Source of the DNA: Castor canadensis
Lineage: Eukaryota > Chordata > Mammalia > Rodentia > Castoridae
Length of the DNA: 64,000 bases
Direction: 5' to 3'
NCBI RefSeq assembly: GCF_047511655.1
Contig: NC_133396.1
Coordinates: forward strand, 132,565,490-132,629,489
The stretch's first letter is position 1. Every line of letters begins with the position of its first letter. This document shows, in pieces, positions 44,371 through 56,628 of this stretch. The notes beneath the pieces are model-generated. The model worked only from the letters and a program-made list of their open reading frames with translations. It ran no database searches and had not been told where the DNA came from. Made by a program: the position numbers and the translations under genes.

Positions 44371-47300
44371 TTTCTTAAAACTTATACTAAAAAAGATTTT
44401 TACTGGATAAAGAATAACGGACAGTCTCTCTTTTAAGGGTATTCCATCATATCATACTTATAAGGTAATCATACTTATACTTTCTGGGAAACTTGTCTCT
44501 TAGGGTTAAAAACCCTGCTCTGAGAGGGCTTGAGTGACATATTTGGTCTCACAAGTCAAGCTAGATCCCAGAATTCCAAGGCTACTGTTCATTTAACTAA
44601 ATTTCACATTTTTTCAGTTTTCTTCTGCATATCCAAGAGGAGTTTTGATTTAAAATGTATAAAGTATTTTAAGCATTAGGAAAAATTCTGAATATTGATC
44701 AAATGGATAGCTTCATAAAAATTGTTAGGTTTATTTTAAAAAAGATTAATGTAGTAATTTCCAGCAATGTTTTGGATAACAGAATATAACAGATTCTAAA
44801 TAACAGAGAAAACAAGCATGCAGTAGTTTCTTTTTGAAACTTTTAATGATCATGCCACATGAGGCCATGCTTCCATTCTATTAATAGTATTTTCTGTGTT
44901 GTCTTGGTTTGAAATATGTGTGCTGAAAATTTAAATATTCAGAAAAGCTTGCCTAAGAATATCATTTAACAAACTATTTCTAGGTTTTAAAATGTAAGAT
45001 TATTGTCAGTCCTGACTATTCATGTATCTGCTTATTCTGAAACATTAACCAATGACATTTTTATTTTGAATTATTTCTCAGTCAACTCTGAATTTCCTGG
45101 AATACACTTAACAGTCAGCTAACAGATTTCACTATAATGATGGTATTGTGGTAAAGAATACTTACTATTGCAACATTAACCTGTTCTTGAGTAAGAATTC
45201 AAGGATTCTTAGAGGTGATTAGCTGCTTTTAAATTTAGAATGCTAACACATGTTGCAAATGCTCATATTTCAACCAGGAAATGTGGACGCTGACATTAAA
45301 GTCTTCCTTCTCACATACTTATGAGTCACTCTTCCTCTATAAGATTCTTTTTTTGCATATTTCCACTAGACCCACACCTGACTCAAATAGACTCCCAGCC
45401 TCTTGAGTCAAGCATTCATTTCATTCTTTTCTTTAGAAACTCAAACTCCTTCCTCTAGAAACTCACAGAGACTTTAACGCATTGTGCATTTACTGAAAAT
45501 ACCTCAAATGTTTTGTTATTTTCTGCCTCTGTTTCTACCTCTGGTCAAGAGGTAGAAAGAATAATAGAGAATCAGACGTAGCCTATGCTTTCCGAGGTTC
45601 TGAATTCTAAATAATAATTTAAATGAAATTAACTAAGGGAAATGCCTGCCATTAGTCTTGAGAGGCTAAATAATTGATAATCTAATGATGCTTACCAATT
45701 GCTTATTCTTAAAGAAACAAAAACAAGCATTTTTTTGAAGTGTTCAAAGGGAATTTTTAACCCTTTCTGTGTATACTTAAAGATTAACCCTATCATCTCT
45801 TTTAAGGTATTTTCTCCTTACATTCTCATTTTTCATTTTCATTCTCAGTGCTGAACTAATCCTAGATCAGACAGGAATTTGTAAATAGAAGATGGAAGAG
45901 TATAACATATAGGAAGCTGTTATTTTCTTCTGCCCAGGGTTATTCATGTTTACTAGATCAAAAATAAAATATATTTATGCAAAGAGAAAGGAATCATCTG
46001 TACCTAAGGATGTAGTCACCAAGGACAATCAAAATGGTACTGAATATTTTTTGGATATAGTCTCATTGGTTAAATGGCGTCTCAGTCTCTTCCCAATGAA
46101 AATATAGTTTGTCTTTTATGTGCTCATGCAGAGTGGAGGGAAGCAAGTGATTTCTCTTGCCTTAGAAGATGCTATAAATGGATATGTATGGATTTCCTAA
46201 AAGTAGGGTACAGTAGTCTATTCTGTCAGAATTATTGATGCTCACTGCTTTTTGGAGGTTAGATACATTAAAAGTCAGGTGTACTTAAAGCCTGAATTGC
46301 AGGTTTTACATGATTTCAAAAGATTATGTCAAGGTGGAATGTATTTTCTTCTCTACTATTAAGCTTAGCTCTGTTCTGCTTCCAGAGGACAGTGTAGGTG
46401 ATGGAGATGGGATGTGATGGAAGAGTGAAATGGTTGCTTCATTGTTCTGTTAGCTTTCAGTGTCCAGAATTTTCAATCTGATTAACAAAAACTATTCTGT
46501 CCTTCAAAACCACAAATATCTCAAATATTTAAGTTTGCTAGGCTTATAATTAGCATGAGAAATATCTTCTCATAGAGCTTTAAGTCTAGAGACAAGTAAT
46601 TCTTGAAATTACAGATGGGAATTTTTAACGTACTATAAAAATAAGTTCTTAAAGTAATATTTTTGTCAACAAATTTCATAACTTAAATGTTAACATACTA
46701 GGAGCTAGTTATCTTCTAAAACATATTGCTACATGGTGACTAATGAAAATTGTGTATTGTGCTAAAGTACAATAAAGGTTGAGTGGTTTTGCTTAATACA
46801 TGCTGTTAAAGGAACATTTTTATTCTCCAAAATTATAGGAATTAAATTTATGCAATAATTTTGACTTGATCACTGTTTCCTCTCAAAGATTGTACAAGAG
46901 AAAGCACAAATATAAACATATATTTCATATGTAAATATATACACATATATGAAAATATGTGGTTTTTCCATTCAATAAATCTTTCTTGCCAGATATATAA
47001 GTGACTCTCATTTGTGTTCCTACCCCATGAAATACTGAAATCAATGAGGAAATAGGATCTCCCAAATGGCCAACACACCCAGTTTATATGAGTAAAAGGT
47101 ATTCATTTAGGGAATGAAGAAACGACAGAAACAGGCAGAACTGGTTTGTGTCCTAATTGCTACATATGATTTGATATATCATTTTCTCACACTTCAAAAA
47201 AAGTGTGCTGGAAACTTTGATGCCATCATGTGCCATGCTGAACAGAAATGCAGAACTTAGCAGCATTGCTTTTTGAAAGTTCTCATTTTCTTCCATAGAA

Positions 47301-47964
47301 CATATGTGCTCTCCATTTAAGTTTTCAGTAAACCATCTATCTGGTAGCAAATAATATTTGACAAAATTCTGAAGAGTACTTGGATTTCCTAAGCAATCTA
47401 TAAAGTAGATCCATCAGTTCTTAAAAATCAGAATTTTCTCAAACTACATCATTTATGTTTTTTGAAAAAGAAGAATCCAAGTTAGAGTTTAAAATTATTT
47501 GTATTTCAATGTCTATGGATTTTGTAAAAACAGAACTCAGTTTCTGAACATGTCATGAATATATCATGAATTATTATGAATACTTGTTAAACTACCAAGA
47601 CAAATGTTATGCTTTTACTTTCCAAAATTAGAATTTATAAACATAATTTTCCCTCCAGCAAAGCAGATTTGATTTCTCTTTGTAAATGGTGGAAAAGAAG
47701 GAAGAAGAATGCTAATTGGATGGCAGTAATGGTTCACTATTTTGCTCTGATTGTAAGAGCAAAAAAGTCATTTTTGTATCTTGGGACTGTCCTGTGGTTT
47801 AGCACAGAAAAATCAGCCTTTCTGTTGTTTTAAACAAAATACATGTTCAATCCTGACCTACATTTATACTGTAAATAAAATTTTAATTGTTATTTCTATA
47901 TTGGTCCATCACAACCATCATCTGTTCATTTTTGTATAGACTTTAAAAACAGTTCTCAGACAGG
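44371..47964. other. Long unique AT-rich noncoding stretch
   Basis: No gene or confident repeat. Short antisense frames at 46848-47350 lack motifs. Confidence 0.5.
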
Positions 47965-48190
47965 TACAGTTGGCTCACACCTATAATCCTAGCTACTCAG
48001 GAGGCAGAGATCAGGAGGATTGCAGTTCAAAGTCAGACTAGGCTAATAGTTCATGAGACCTTATTTTGAAAAAACCCAAAACAAAAAAGAGCTGGCAAGT
48101 GGCTCAAGTAATAGAGTACCTGACTAGTATGTGTGAGGCCTTGAGATCCAACCACCAAACCAAACCAAACAAAACAAAAACCAAAACCCT
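47965..48190 (+). mobile_element. Composite SINE (B1-like + ID-like)
   Basis: The left half 'gtacagttggctcacacctataatcctagctactcaggaggcagagatcaggaggattgcagttc' is 7SL-derived. After an A-rich linker (GAAAAAACCCAAAACAAAAAAG), the right half 'agctggcaagtggctcaagtaatagagtacctgactagtatgtgtgaggcc' is tRNA/ID-like, and an A/C-rich tail of AAACC words closes the element. It has the same design as the antisense copy at 17659-17869 and is the best-preserved composite in the window. Confidence 0.9.
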
Positions 48191-48947
48191 GCTCTTCCAT
48201 CTTACTAATTTCTGCTTCTAGCACATTTTTAACAAAATAATTTGCTTTCTTCCTGGAGTTCAGTGTGTATTACAGGTAGCACTGTTTAGAAAGATGACAA
48301 AGACAGGAAACACATACTAACACACACAAAAACGCAAGACAAAAAGTTTCCCAGCAAGCTGGATGAAGTTTGAACAAACTTTGTTGTTTGGAAAGTGTGA
48401 AGTAGTCTTAGCATTTTTCTTGGTGATAGCAACAATCTTAAGAAGGATGTGAAAGAATTGTACCAATACTCCACTGGCTCCCTGCTCCTCAGTGAACTCT
48501 CTTTATGGAAGTCACACAGGTCGGATCTGACAGTCTTTATAGATGCCTTCTGGCTTGGACTGAAATTCAGTGGGTACCAAGTTCATTGCAGAGGCTCCTG
48601 AAGGTGGTGGCAGGCAAGCTTCAGCAAGCACTCACTAGATACTCCCACTCCTCCTCACATTGTCTCTATAGAATGCCTATTAGAGAAATGTACACGTGAG
48701 TAAATAACAGATGGGAAGACAGGAGTCAGGAAATAGATGGCCAGTTTTTTCCTGAGGCAAGTTACCAAAACGCAAATGGAAACTAGAAGGCAGTGTGACA
48801 GAGAGACCATCAGATGTACATTCATAGGAGGAACAGACAGAAAAGGGAAACTCACGCACTGAACGCAAACCACTTGAGTCAAAAGTGAGAGCAGTCACGC
48901 AGATCTAACTTGGAGCTTTGCTTCACCTACTTCAGCTCTTGAACCAA
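48191..48947. other. Unique noncoding sequence
   Basis: Overlapping frames at 48505-48898 on both strands have no recognisable domain. 48500-48660 is GC-richer. Confidence 0.45.
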
Positions 48948-49028
48948 TTTTGTTTGTCAGTTCTGGGGACCAAGCTGAGGGCCTGGCACATGCTAGGCAC
49001 ACCCCTTACCTCTGAGCTGTGGCCCCCT
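48948..49028 (-). mobile_element. ID SINE, antisense
   Basis: 'tttgtcagttctggggaccaagctgagggcctggcacatgctaggcacaccccttacctctgagctgtggcccc' is the reverse complement of an ID element. Confidence 0.8.
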
Positions 49029-51777
49029 GACTCTTACGAGCCAAGAATTTGCCAAGTCCAGTGACATACCTATTACTGAGGTTCATGACTCTATATTTCA
49101 TCTTTCTAAAAATCATTTTCGAGAAATAAAATATGGGTACTTCCCTGTACAAGCAAGATGATTTACTGACTCTGTTGTGACAGTTATACACAAAACTCAT
49201 TGTTGCTGTTTTAATACTGAAAAATTTCCCCATTAGCTCCATCTAAGCACCAGCATGCTATAAGGGGATGGAGCCAAAGAAAGGAAGGGAGACTGTTCTT
49301 GCTGTTGGGCGTTGATGATTCTAGCCAACCTAACCTACCTGAGAAATAGTGCAACCAGATCTTGGGTGGCTCTTGATTTATTCTACCAAGTAATGAAACT
49401 CATATCACTTACGCAATCTTCAGAACAAATTGTTTGCAAGGACAACTTTAAATATCACAATATGAATCTACAGTGTACTGAGTCTTCCTGTGAAAATAAT
49501 TATTTTCTCATTTGTTTTAATAAACTTTTCTGTCAATAGTTAAGACTTTATAGTCTTATTTCATGTTTTGCAAAGCATTGACTTGGAAATCACCCAAGTC
49601 TGGTACCTAGCCTCAATGATTTGTTCATTTCTTTCTACAGGGACCTTAGAACATACAACTCTATTGAAATTTCTCATAGTTTGGTATTCATGAACTTTTT
49701 ATGTTTGCAAAAATGCTATTCACTGGGATCCTGATAATAATCAATAGTGCCACTATAGTCCATCCTATACTTAACAAAAATCAAATGAACAACACTTTAA
49801 AATTAGTTTAATTTTTTACATATTTTTCTTACTTACCTGTAAACTCACTACAATTTTACAGCCTAGCAAACATTTTAATTCCACTTGTAGTTTGAAAATT
49901 TTCATTGTGATAATTTTTACAACTCCACTATTCCTTGAAGCTTAAGATATTTTTTGGTTTCTTCTAACTTTCACAATAAATATAAAAATGCTTTCATAAT
50001 AAATCTATAATTCTTTCTCTTCATTTATGTATATATATATGTATATATATACAATATTAAATAATTGTTTTTTATTTGCAATTGGGTCCAGTCAACTCTG
50101 ACTATAACCTCCTTGCATTACATTTATATGCAAGGAAGGTTTGGGTAAGGGAAAAAATAAACATGATTTCTCATTCCTATGAGAATTACATGTGTGCATT
50201 ACACAGGGTCAGAGATGCCACCCTGCCACCCAGGACATTTCTAACCTCATCTTTCCAGTGTGAAGATATAGCATACCAAGATTTGATCAGAAGGGTGAAT
50301 AATTCCAGCTACTTGGCACAGTTTAGGTTTCTTTTTATTATGCTAAAATGGCCAAAATACATTCTTAATTTATAATACAGTACAACATAAAACAAAAGCA
50401 TTTTGTTACTTTTAACACCATCCATTAGCCTCCTATTCACCTTACAACCCAGAAACAAACATTAAGCTTAGTTTTATACTTAACACTTTTTAGACTGTCA
50501 CCCTTAGCATGTAATTTTTTAAAAAAATCACTTGAGATCAAGCAATTTGTTGCTGAAAATTAACTGTAAATGAAGGCATGTAATTCTGTTTTAAAAAAAT
50601 CCAAAAATCAAAGTTGAGCTCAATATTTCCAAAATATGGTGACATGCATATCACCTCAGTTTGCGGCTTTCAAGGTCAGTACTGAGATCAGACAGTTCCC
50701 ACTTCATACCATAATTAAAAGATAAAGACACATTACTTCCAGGGGGAAGCTTTGTCCAGAGCTTTGAGCACAAGTGGGTCAAGTTGGCTAGTGATCTGTC
50801 TAATTAAGGATTGTTGCATTTAGTTTGAAACCTTATGAATATATACTTGTGCCCCCAACCAAAAAAAAAGGCTTGACATACATCAAAACTGTCCTAACAC
50901 GCATATTCATTTCTAAAAGTGTGCTGCAGAAATGAATTTTTGAAGTCTTGTAGCAATGTTTTAAAAATATATTATCCTCCATCATGTTTACATGCCTAGA
51001 AAAGCTATATTCCAGGAAATAATGACTGTCTGCGTCAAAGTTAAACCTATAAGTAGCCTGCAATCACTGGCAGATACTAAGTAGTGGGAGAAGTGACTGC
51101 ATTCTCCATGTGTTTAAATAGCCTGAAATGTAAAATTAAGAATCATTGACTCTGAAGTGCTATGTGAGTGCATATTGCATAAGTATATCTGAACTGAGTC
51201 ACTTTGAGTATAACCACACAATGCTACATTGTTTCTTTTCCCATGTTCTGTGTATATGTTACTGTTTCAGTTTCATCTTTCAGCAAAAGTCTGTTTACCC
51301 AGCTTCCTGTTATTAATTATGGGAAACAGGTTTTCTTGAAATATACTAGAGACTCTTTTAACTCTTATCCAGACACTTCAAGGCAAGATATTGATGATTC
51401 CTTTAATGTTTGAACAAAGGCAGAAACTGAGCTAAATTGTATTGTTTCTTCACATAGCTTACAACTCCTTATCTCTCCCTGAAGTATAGAGACAAAAATA
51501 ATAAAACACAAATCACAGCAGCTTCTCTCCTGGTTACTGGACACTGAGATAACAAAGTTGGATACTTTGTTCATTTGCCACAATTAATGAACAGATCACA
51601 ATGTGAATTCTGAACTGGATAGCCTACAAAATAATCTGCAAAGATCAACTCAAATAGTGAAGTGCTGAAAGACAAGATACATTCTCATGTAAATCTATCC
51701 ATAGAAACAAAAATACTGACCTAATTATTGCTGTGTTACAAAGCTTTCATATAGACACATCTGGTTAGTTCATTTAG
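49029..51777. other. Unique AT-rich noncoding stretch
   Basis: No gene is supported. Holds a GTATATATATATAC-type TA tract at 50028-50052. Confidence 0.5.
50028..50052. repeat. TA-rich microsatellite
   Basis: Two GTATATATAT-like blocks in a row. Confidence 0.85.
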
Positions 51778-51778
51778 C

Positions 51779-51882
51779 TTTCTCTCTGTCTCTCTGTCTC
51801 TTCTTCTTCTTCTTCTTCTTCTTCTTCTTCTTCTTCTTCTTCTTCTTCTTCTTCTTCTTCTTCTTCTTCTCTCTCTCTCTTT
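51779..51882. repeat. Pyrimidine tract containing uninterrupted (TTC)23
   Basis: (TTC)23 spans 51801-51869 without a single interruption. It is flanked by CTCTGT repeats on the left and (CT)n on the right, so one strand is almost pure pyrimidine for about 100 bp. The poly-Arg antisense frame across it reads only the AGA/AGG phase of the repeat. Confidence 0.95.
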
Positions 51883-52260
51883 CTTGTATCTTTGAAATGA
51901 GAGAAAATACACTTGCATGCATTAAAATCATAAAGAAGCCAAAACATCTGGAAGTTTTAGAAGAAAAGCAAAACAGTTATGGGGGAAATCCAGATTAGAA
52001 AATGCAGATGTTTAATTGGGCTGTCAGTTTTGTTACAAGGAAATAAGAGCAGAAATAACCAGAAGCACTGGTGGAAAATTAAAATACTTTCATGAGCCCT
52101 TGCCAAGGTAAAAGCAATGAAATTGGTAACACAATATGGACAGGAGTTTTCTAAACGGAGATCTGAAAATGTTAACCATGTGCAATTTTGTAAATTAGCC
52201 ATTTCCAAAAAAAAAAAAAATCTTTTTCATTAAAGCACAATAAAAGTTTTTCAGACCCTC
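51883..52260. other. Unique noncoding sequence
   Basis: Nothing recognised except a 13-A run at about 52208-52220. Confidence 0.5.
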
Positions 52261-52560
52261 CCCTTCTCTGTTCAGTCGTTAACATTGGGCAGTTATTCTG
52301 GGCTTGGCTTTCATCAGTGACAGGCTCTTCCCCCCACCCTCCTTGCCCCCTTTCTAAGACCGTCTAAACTGCTGAGTGGCCAGAAATTACAGATGCAGGC
52401 AAGCTGACAAATGACTGCCATGCCCCTCCCCCAGTGCCTCGACAGTCAAAGCCCCTGCCAGAACATGCCTGAGAGCTGCGCCTCAGAGACAAAGACACAA
52501 AGATTCCATTTTCTCAGTGAAAATAGATTTCATGTGTAAAACACTAGTGAGCAAAATTGA
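52261..52560. promoter_or_regulatory. Candidate regulatory block, GC-richer
   Basis: A non-repetitive block rich in C runs contains GCTGACAAATGACTG (TGACA words as in MEIS/PBX sites) and GACAAAGACACAAAG (two SOX-like ACAAAG words). Its composition differs sharply from the AT-rich surroundings. The function is inferred. Confidence 0.3.
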
Positions 52561-52879
52561 AAGCTGACGCATAGGTGCAATTTTGGAGGGGCAGGGCTGT
52601 GGATTTCAAGAAGATTGAAATTGCATTTGATGGCATCAAAGCCTAACAAATGTTGTTTAACCTAAAAGTCTTTTCATCCTGTTAAAAAGAAAAAAAAGAC
52701 ATTCAGTGGCAAGATATTTTATTTGTTTTAGCACATGGTTAAAAAAGGAAAAAAGAATCTTGAGCTCAGTAGAGAGATGTTGATTACATACTACTTTTGC
52801 ATAAAAAATTAACACCGGCTCACATCATGGGGTCTACACAATAAGAGGCAAAAGTTTCTCCTTTTTTTTTTAACCTTAT

Positions 52880-53150
52880 TGAATCAAAGAGTTCAGAAAG
52901 ATAGTATTAAATCCTTATGAGTATGTTTCCTATAAAAAGAATCCCCTCCTGGCAGCCCCAGGGTATCATTACTGGTGAGGCAAGCGAATGGTTTATAAGA
53001 CATGCAAAGCCTGGCATCTGAGCCTTGCCAGGCATGCAAGTTTCAGCTTGTGTGCCCAGGGCCTTGGCTTCCACAGTGAAGTCTGTCTGGTCGGCCTCCC
53101 TGCCATGCCAGGCAGGGCGTAGGTGCACAGGCTAGGACTGGGAGACAAAG
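52880..53150. promoter_or_regulatory. Candidate regulatory block with an NF1-like inverted repeat
   Basis: CCTGGCA (53010-53016) and TGCCAGG (53026-53032) form a perfect 7-bp inverted repeat with a 9-bp spacer, similar to an NFI-type TGGCA palindrome. It is preceded by the octamer-like ATGCAAAG and followed by another GCCA/TGGC cluster to 53116. Non-repetitive and GC-richer than its flanks. Function is inferred. Confidence 0.3.
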
Positions 53151-54089
53151 AAAGATTACCTATTAAGGGCGATCATGCCTTTCTTCCTGCCTGCTGCATA
53201 CCCACTTGATAGCATGCTGCTCTTAATAGATGAACTCTGTCCTTGCACACAACTTGCCTTAATACGTTTCAGAAATTGTTAGACCATTAACAGGTTAAAA
53301 TATAATTAATAGTAGCTGTCAGGGGTAATAGACCAAGAAATTGCAGTGGGGATATTTTATTTAAAAAAAAAGTTTTATAACAAATCTAGAAAAAAAAAAT
53401 CGAGAAACCATTTTGTACTTTTCCACACCCTTCCAAGCTCCTAAATTTCTTTAGCCAATAGAATCATCAAAGAGAAAGAAGAAACTAACAAATGACCTCA
53501 TAATTCAAGAAGAGATGTCTTGGGGGGATAATAGGAATATTAGGTAAACCACATGACCATGAAAATGTTTCCACAAACTCTATCTGCACAATATTCATGT
53601 CAGGATACATGTCTAATCTAAGGAAAATACTATATAAGTGTGTAAAGAATATATGTATATGCAAATGTATGTAAAGAGTATTACTTTTAAACCCTATTAG
53701 CCACACAGTAATCTGAGCCTCAGTCTCCTTTAGCTATAATACAAAGCGTTTTGCCCTTTATAGGAAGTTGTTTGGAGCTCATTCTCCAAAAGCATTGTTG
53801 ACCCCAAAACTCTAATCCTTGGGGTGAGGGGAAAGGTATAAAACATTAAATGTTTTTAAAACTTTGAAATAGAACATGCAAATTGGTTCTATCTAACTGG
53901 TAGAGACAGAAAATCCCTGATGATTTCAGTCACGTAAATCAGTGTAAAGCTGATTGGCCTATTTGTTCACTTGTCAGAATGCTTCAGCATTCTTTAACAT
54001 TAAGTCTGATAGTCTGTGATTTAAAATTTCTTAAAGCATATCTGACAGATTTATGTATGCATTTTAACTCTCCCTTGCCTTGTTAGTTT
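53151..54089. other. Unique AT-rich noncoding sequence
   Basis: Possible remnant of MIR at 53695-53740 ('tgagcctcagtctcc'), too short to call. Confidence 0.45.
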
Positions 54090-54345
54090 CCCTACTAAGT
54101 GCACAGATGTGCAGAGTTGCTGAGCGAGATAGTGAACTGGGGGGTTGTGAAACTCCAGCAAGAAAGCAGGGCTGCCAAGACACTTCTTACACTGCAGAGA
54201 CCTCTGCCTCTGCCTCTGCCTGAAGACAGTAAACTTGTCAGTGAACCTCCTGGCTCTCTCAGCCAGCAGGGTCAATCTCACCTCTTTAGCTGTGCTTCCT
54301 AAACCATCCCTCAAGCCTCAGCACAGGTGCCAGAGAGCAGGAAGG
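54090..54345 (+). other. GC-richer block ending at a donor-like AAG/GTAGGT
   Basis: The block has overlapping frames on both strands (67 codons plus, 87 minus), a CTGCCTCTGCCTCTGCCT short tandem at about 54211-54228, and GGAAG/GTAGGT near 54345. It could be a noncoding exon or a regulatory block. No repeat is recognised. Confidence 0.25.
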
Positions 54346-55404
54346 TAGGTTTTAGTGTCGAAGGATTCAAGTAAACAATGCTTGAAATGGAAACAATAGA
54401 TATTCATTCTGGGAGAGAGAATACATAACAACCAGCTAAGAAAATAACGAAGTTGGGGGTTAGAAATAATCCTTCTTATAGTACATTTGTTTGTTTGTTT
54501 ATTATAAAATACCAGGATTCTCTAATTCAATATTGAAAAGAAAAGAAGCATATTTGCCTGTCATCATTTAGCCTAATTAAAAGGAGAACAAATCACATAG
54601 CTTAATCACATTCAGTATTTTCTTATTGGAGTATTTTTAAATTCAATTATTATCATAGACTAGAAGAATGATATAAAGATAACAACACTAATCAATAAAA
54701 TAGCCTCTTTAGATAAACTAGATGACAAAACAAAGCCAATATATTTATGGTAAGAATACAATCTAGATTTCATTAATAATCAAGAAAATTTTAAGATATT
54801 TCTACATATGGGAAATGCACTTAAAGGACAACCAATCCCAATAATTAATTAGCATCTGGACGTAGCCAAAGTGATTAGTTTATCTTTTCAACGGTCTCTG
54901 GTTGCTACTCAGCATGATTTATGTATGGAGTTAAAAAACAAAACAAAGCAAAACAAAAAAAACTATGTTTTATGGTGCCAAGTGAGTCACCCTAGAAAAG
55001 GAAAGATTTGAGATGCTAAAAGTCGTCAGGTACCCATGCGTTGGAAAGCATTCTCATAAAAGGATAAAAGATCAATTTTAACTACTTGGTTTGCATGGCC
55101 TGAGGGTCACATAATCTTTTTGTTATTGTTTTGCATAGGTATCTTGGCAAAATGACCAACAAATCAATGACAGAAACTGAAGGTAATTTGATTGACATCC
55201 TCAATGACAAATACAGAAGTTGAAGAAATGTGGGTGTCTCTAAAGGAGTGTAGAGAGCTTGGTCAATTGTAGCCCAAAACTAGGGCATAGCTAAGGTACG
55301 TCCATTATTGCTTTAAGCTCAATGTTGTTAATGCTTTGTTCTTTCTATGTCACAGAATTTAGTCTCTTCCCCCTGCCCAGCACTACTCTCCCTGCTCCTC
55401 CTCC
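54346..55404. other. Unique AT-rich noncoding sequence
   Basis: Nothing recognised. Several A-rich tracts. Confidence 0.5.
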
Positions 55405-55432
55405 TTCTCTCTCTCTCTCTCTCTCTCTCTCT
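55405..55432. repeat. (CT)n microsatellite
   Basis: A CT run of about 14 units inside a longer pyrimidine-rich tract (55380-55460). The antisense Arg/Glu-repeat frame is its shadow. Confidence 0.9.
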
Positions 55433-56010
55433 TCCCCTCCCCCTTGCCCTTTTCTTCCTCTCATTAGCAGATGTCTTTTATAGTTGATGTTTCTTACTGT
55501 CTTTTCATTAAATGTATGCCATATCACTTAGGCGAGGCAGCAGACAGAGAACCTAAGTGTGCAGTGAAGGGGAATGGCAGGCACGAGAGCTTCCACCTCT
55601 CATCAGGGCAGTTATAATAAGCATCTTGGGGCCTCTGAATGCAATGCTGTATTCAAATAATAGCTTTCATCTTCACTCTTTTTAAATATAAAAGTAAACC
55701 TTGAAGGTCTTTGAAGGATCTAACCAAACAACATACATATGAAAACAGAACAGTATGGCTTTGAAAAACATCGTTATGTACAATCTGTAAAGCATCTTCA
55801 CTTTTTATTTTCAAGAAAGACCTCCAGGTAAATGATGGCTTTTAATAAGACACATGACAATCTCAATTATGACAATCATCATGTGTGCCCTGTGTGCCAT
55901 TTTATGTTCCCAGCAGGATATTACTTTTTTCTCATCAAGAATTTCCAGGGCTGTCTACTGGTCTCTGTGGGTACAGCATGTTTGAGTGTCCCCCAAAGCT
56001 GCACTAATTT
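55433..56010. other. Unique noncoding sequence
   Basis: Nothing recognised. 55530-55640 is GC-richer. Confidence 0.5.
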
Positions 56011-56052
56011 TAAAAAAATAAAAAAAACAAAAACAAAAACAAAAACAAAACC
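56011..56052. repeat. (AAAAAC)n A-rich tract
   Basis: A-rich sequence with regular C interruptions, like a retroposon tail, but no SINE or LINE body is recognisable directly upstream. Confidence 0.85.
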
Positions 56053-56502
56053 TTTGTCAAGTGATCAGACAGACTGGAACTAGAGGATTATAGGTAAGAG
56101 GCATAAAATAAAGGGTTGAAAGCTGTAATTTCTATTCCTTTGGTTGCATCTGAATCAGCTGTTGGAGTGAGGCTTTTAGAGATCTGGCCACTGGAGCCCT
56201 GTCTGGAAGACGCCACTTCCAGGTCTGAAGAAGAATCAGGCCCTGGCTCTGAAGATGCAAAACAGGGTGGTGACTCCTTGCTGGCTTCTTTCCCCGTCTG
56301 TTTCCATTTCTTCCTTATACCTGTGACCCCACTTTCCACTTCATTTTATCCTTGCCTTAACAATTCCTTATTTAACTTTCTTACCTGCCATTTCCTTATC
56401 TTAAAAGGAAACAATAACAAAACAAAAACAGTAGTTGCTGGGCCCCAGACTACTGTTCCACACTGAGTGCTCCTAGGAAAAACAAAGAGCATGTTTTAAA
56501 AA
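56053..56502. other. Unique sequence with overlapping frames on both strands
   Basis: A 116-codon plus frame (56116-56466) and an 83-codon minus frame (56088-56339) overlap. 56150-56340 is GC-richer. No domain is recognised on either strand. Confidence 0.35.
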
Positions 56503-56510
56503 GAGACAGT
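56503..56510. repeat. Left target-site duplication of ID SINE
   Basis: GAGACAGT, repeated exactly at 56621-56628. Confidence 0.7.
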
Positions 56511-56620
56511 AGGGCTGGGGATGTGGCTTAAGTGGGAGAGTAGCTCCCTAGCAACCTAGTACTGGGTTCAAACCTCAGTACTGCCAGAAAAGATAAGTAA
56601 ATTAAATTTAAAAGTGAAAG
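56511..56620 (+). mobile_element. ID SINE, full length
   Basis: Starts AGGGCTGGGGATGTGGCTTA, runs through 'gggagagtagctccctagcaacctagtactgggttcaaacctcagtactgcc' and ends in a degenerate A-rich tail. Flanked by exact 8-bp repeats. Confidence 0.9.
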
Positions 56621-56628
56621 GAGACAGT
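56621..56628. repeat. Right target-site duplication of ID SINE
   Basis: Exact copy of 56503-56510. Confidence 0.7.

Noticed and set aside
51736..51918. Poly-arginine antisense frame
   Set aside because: It is the AGA phase of the (TTC)23 tract and has no coding evidence.
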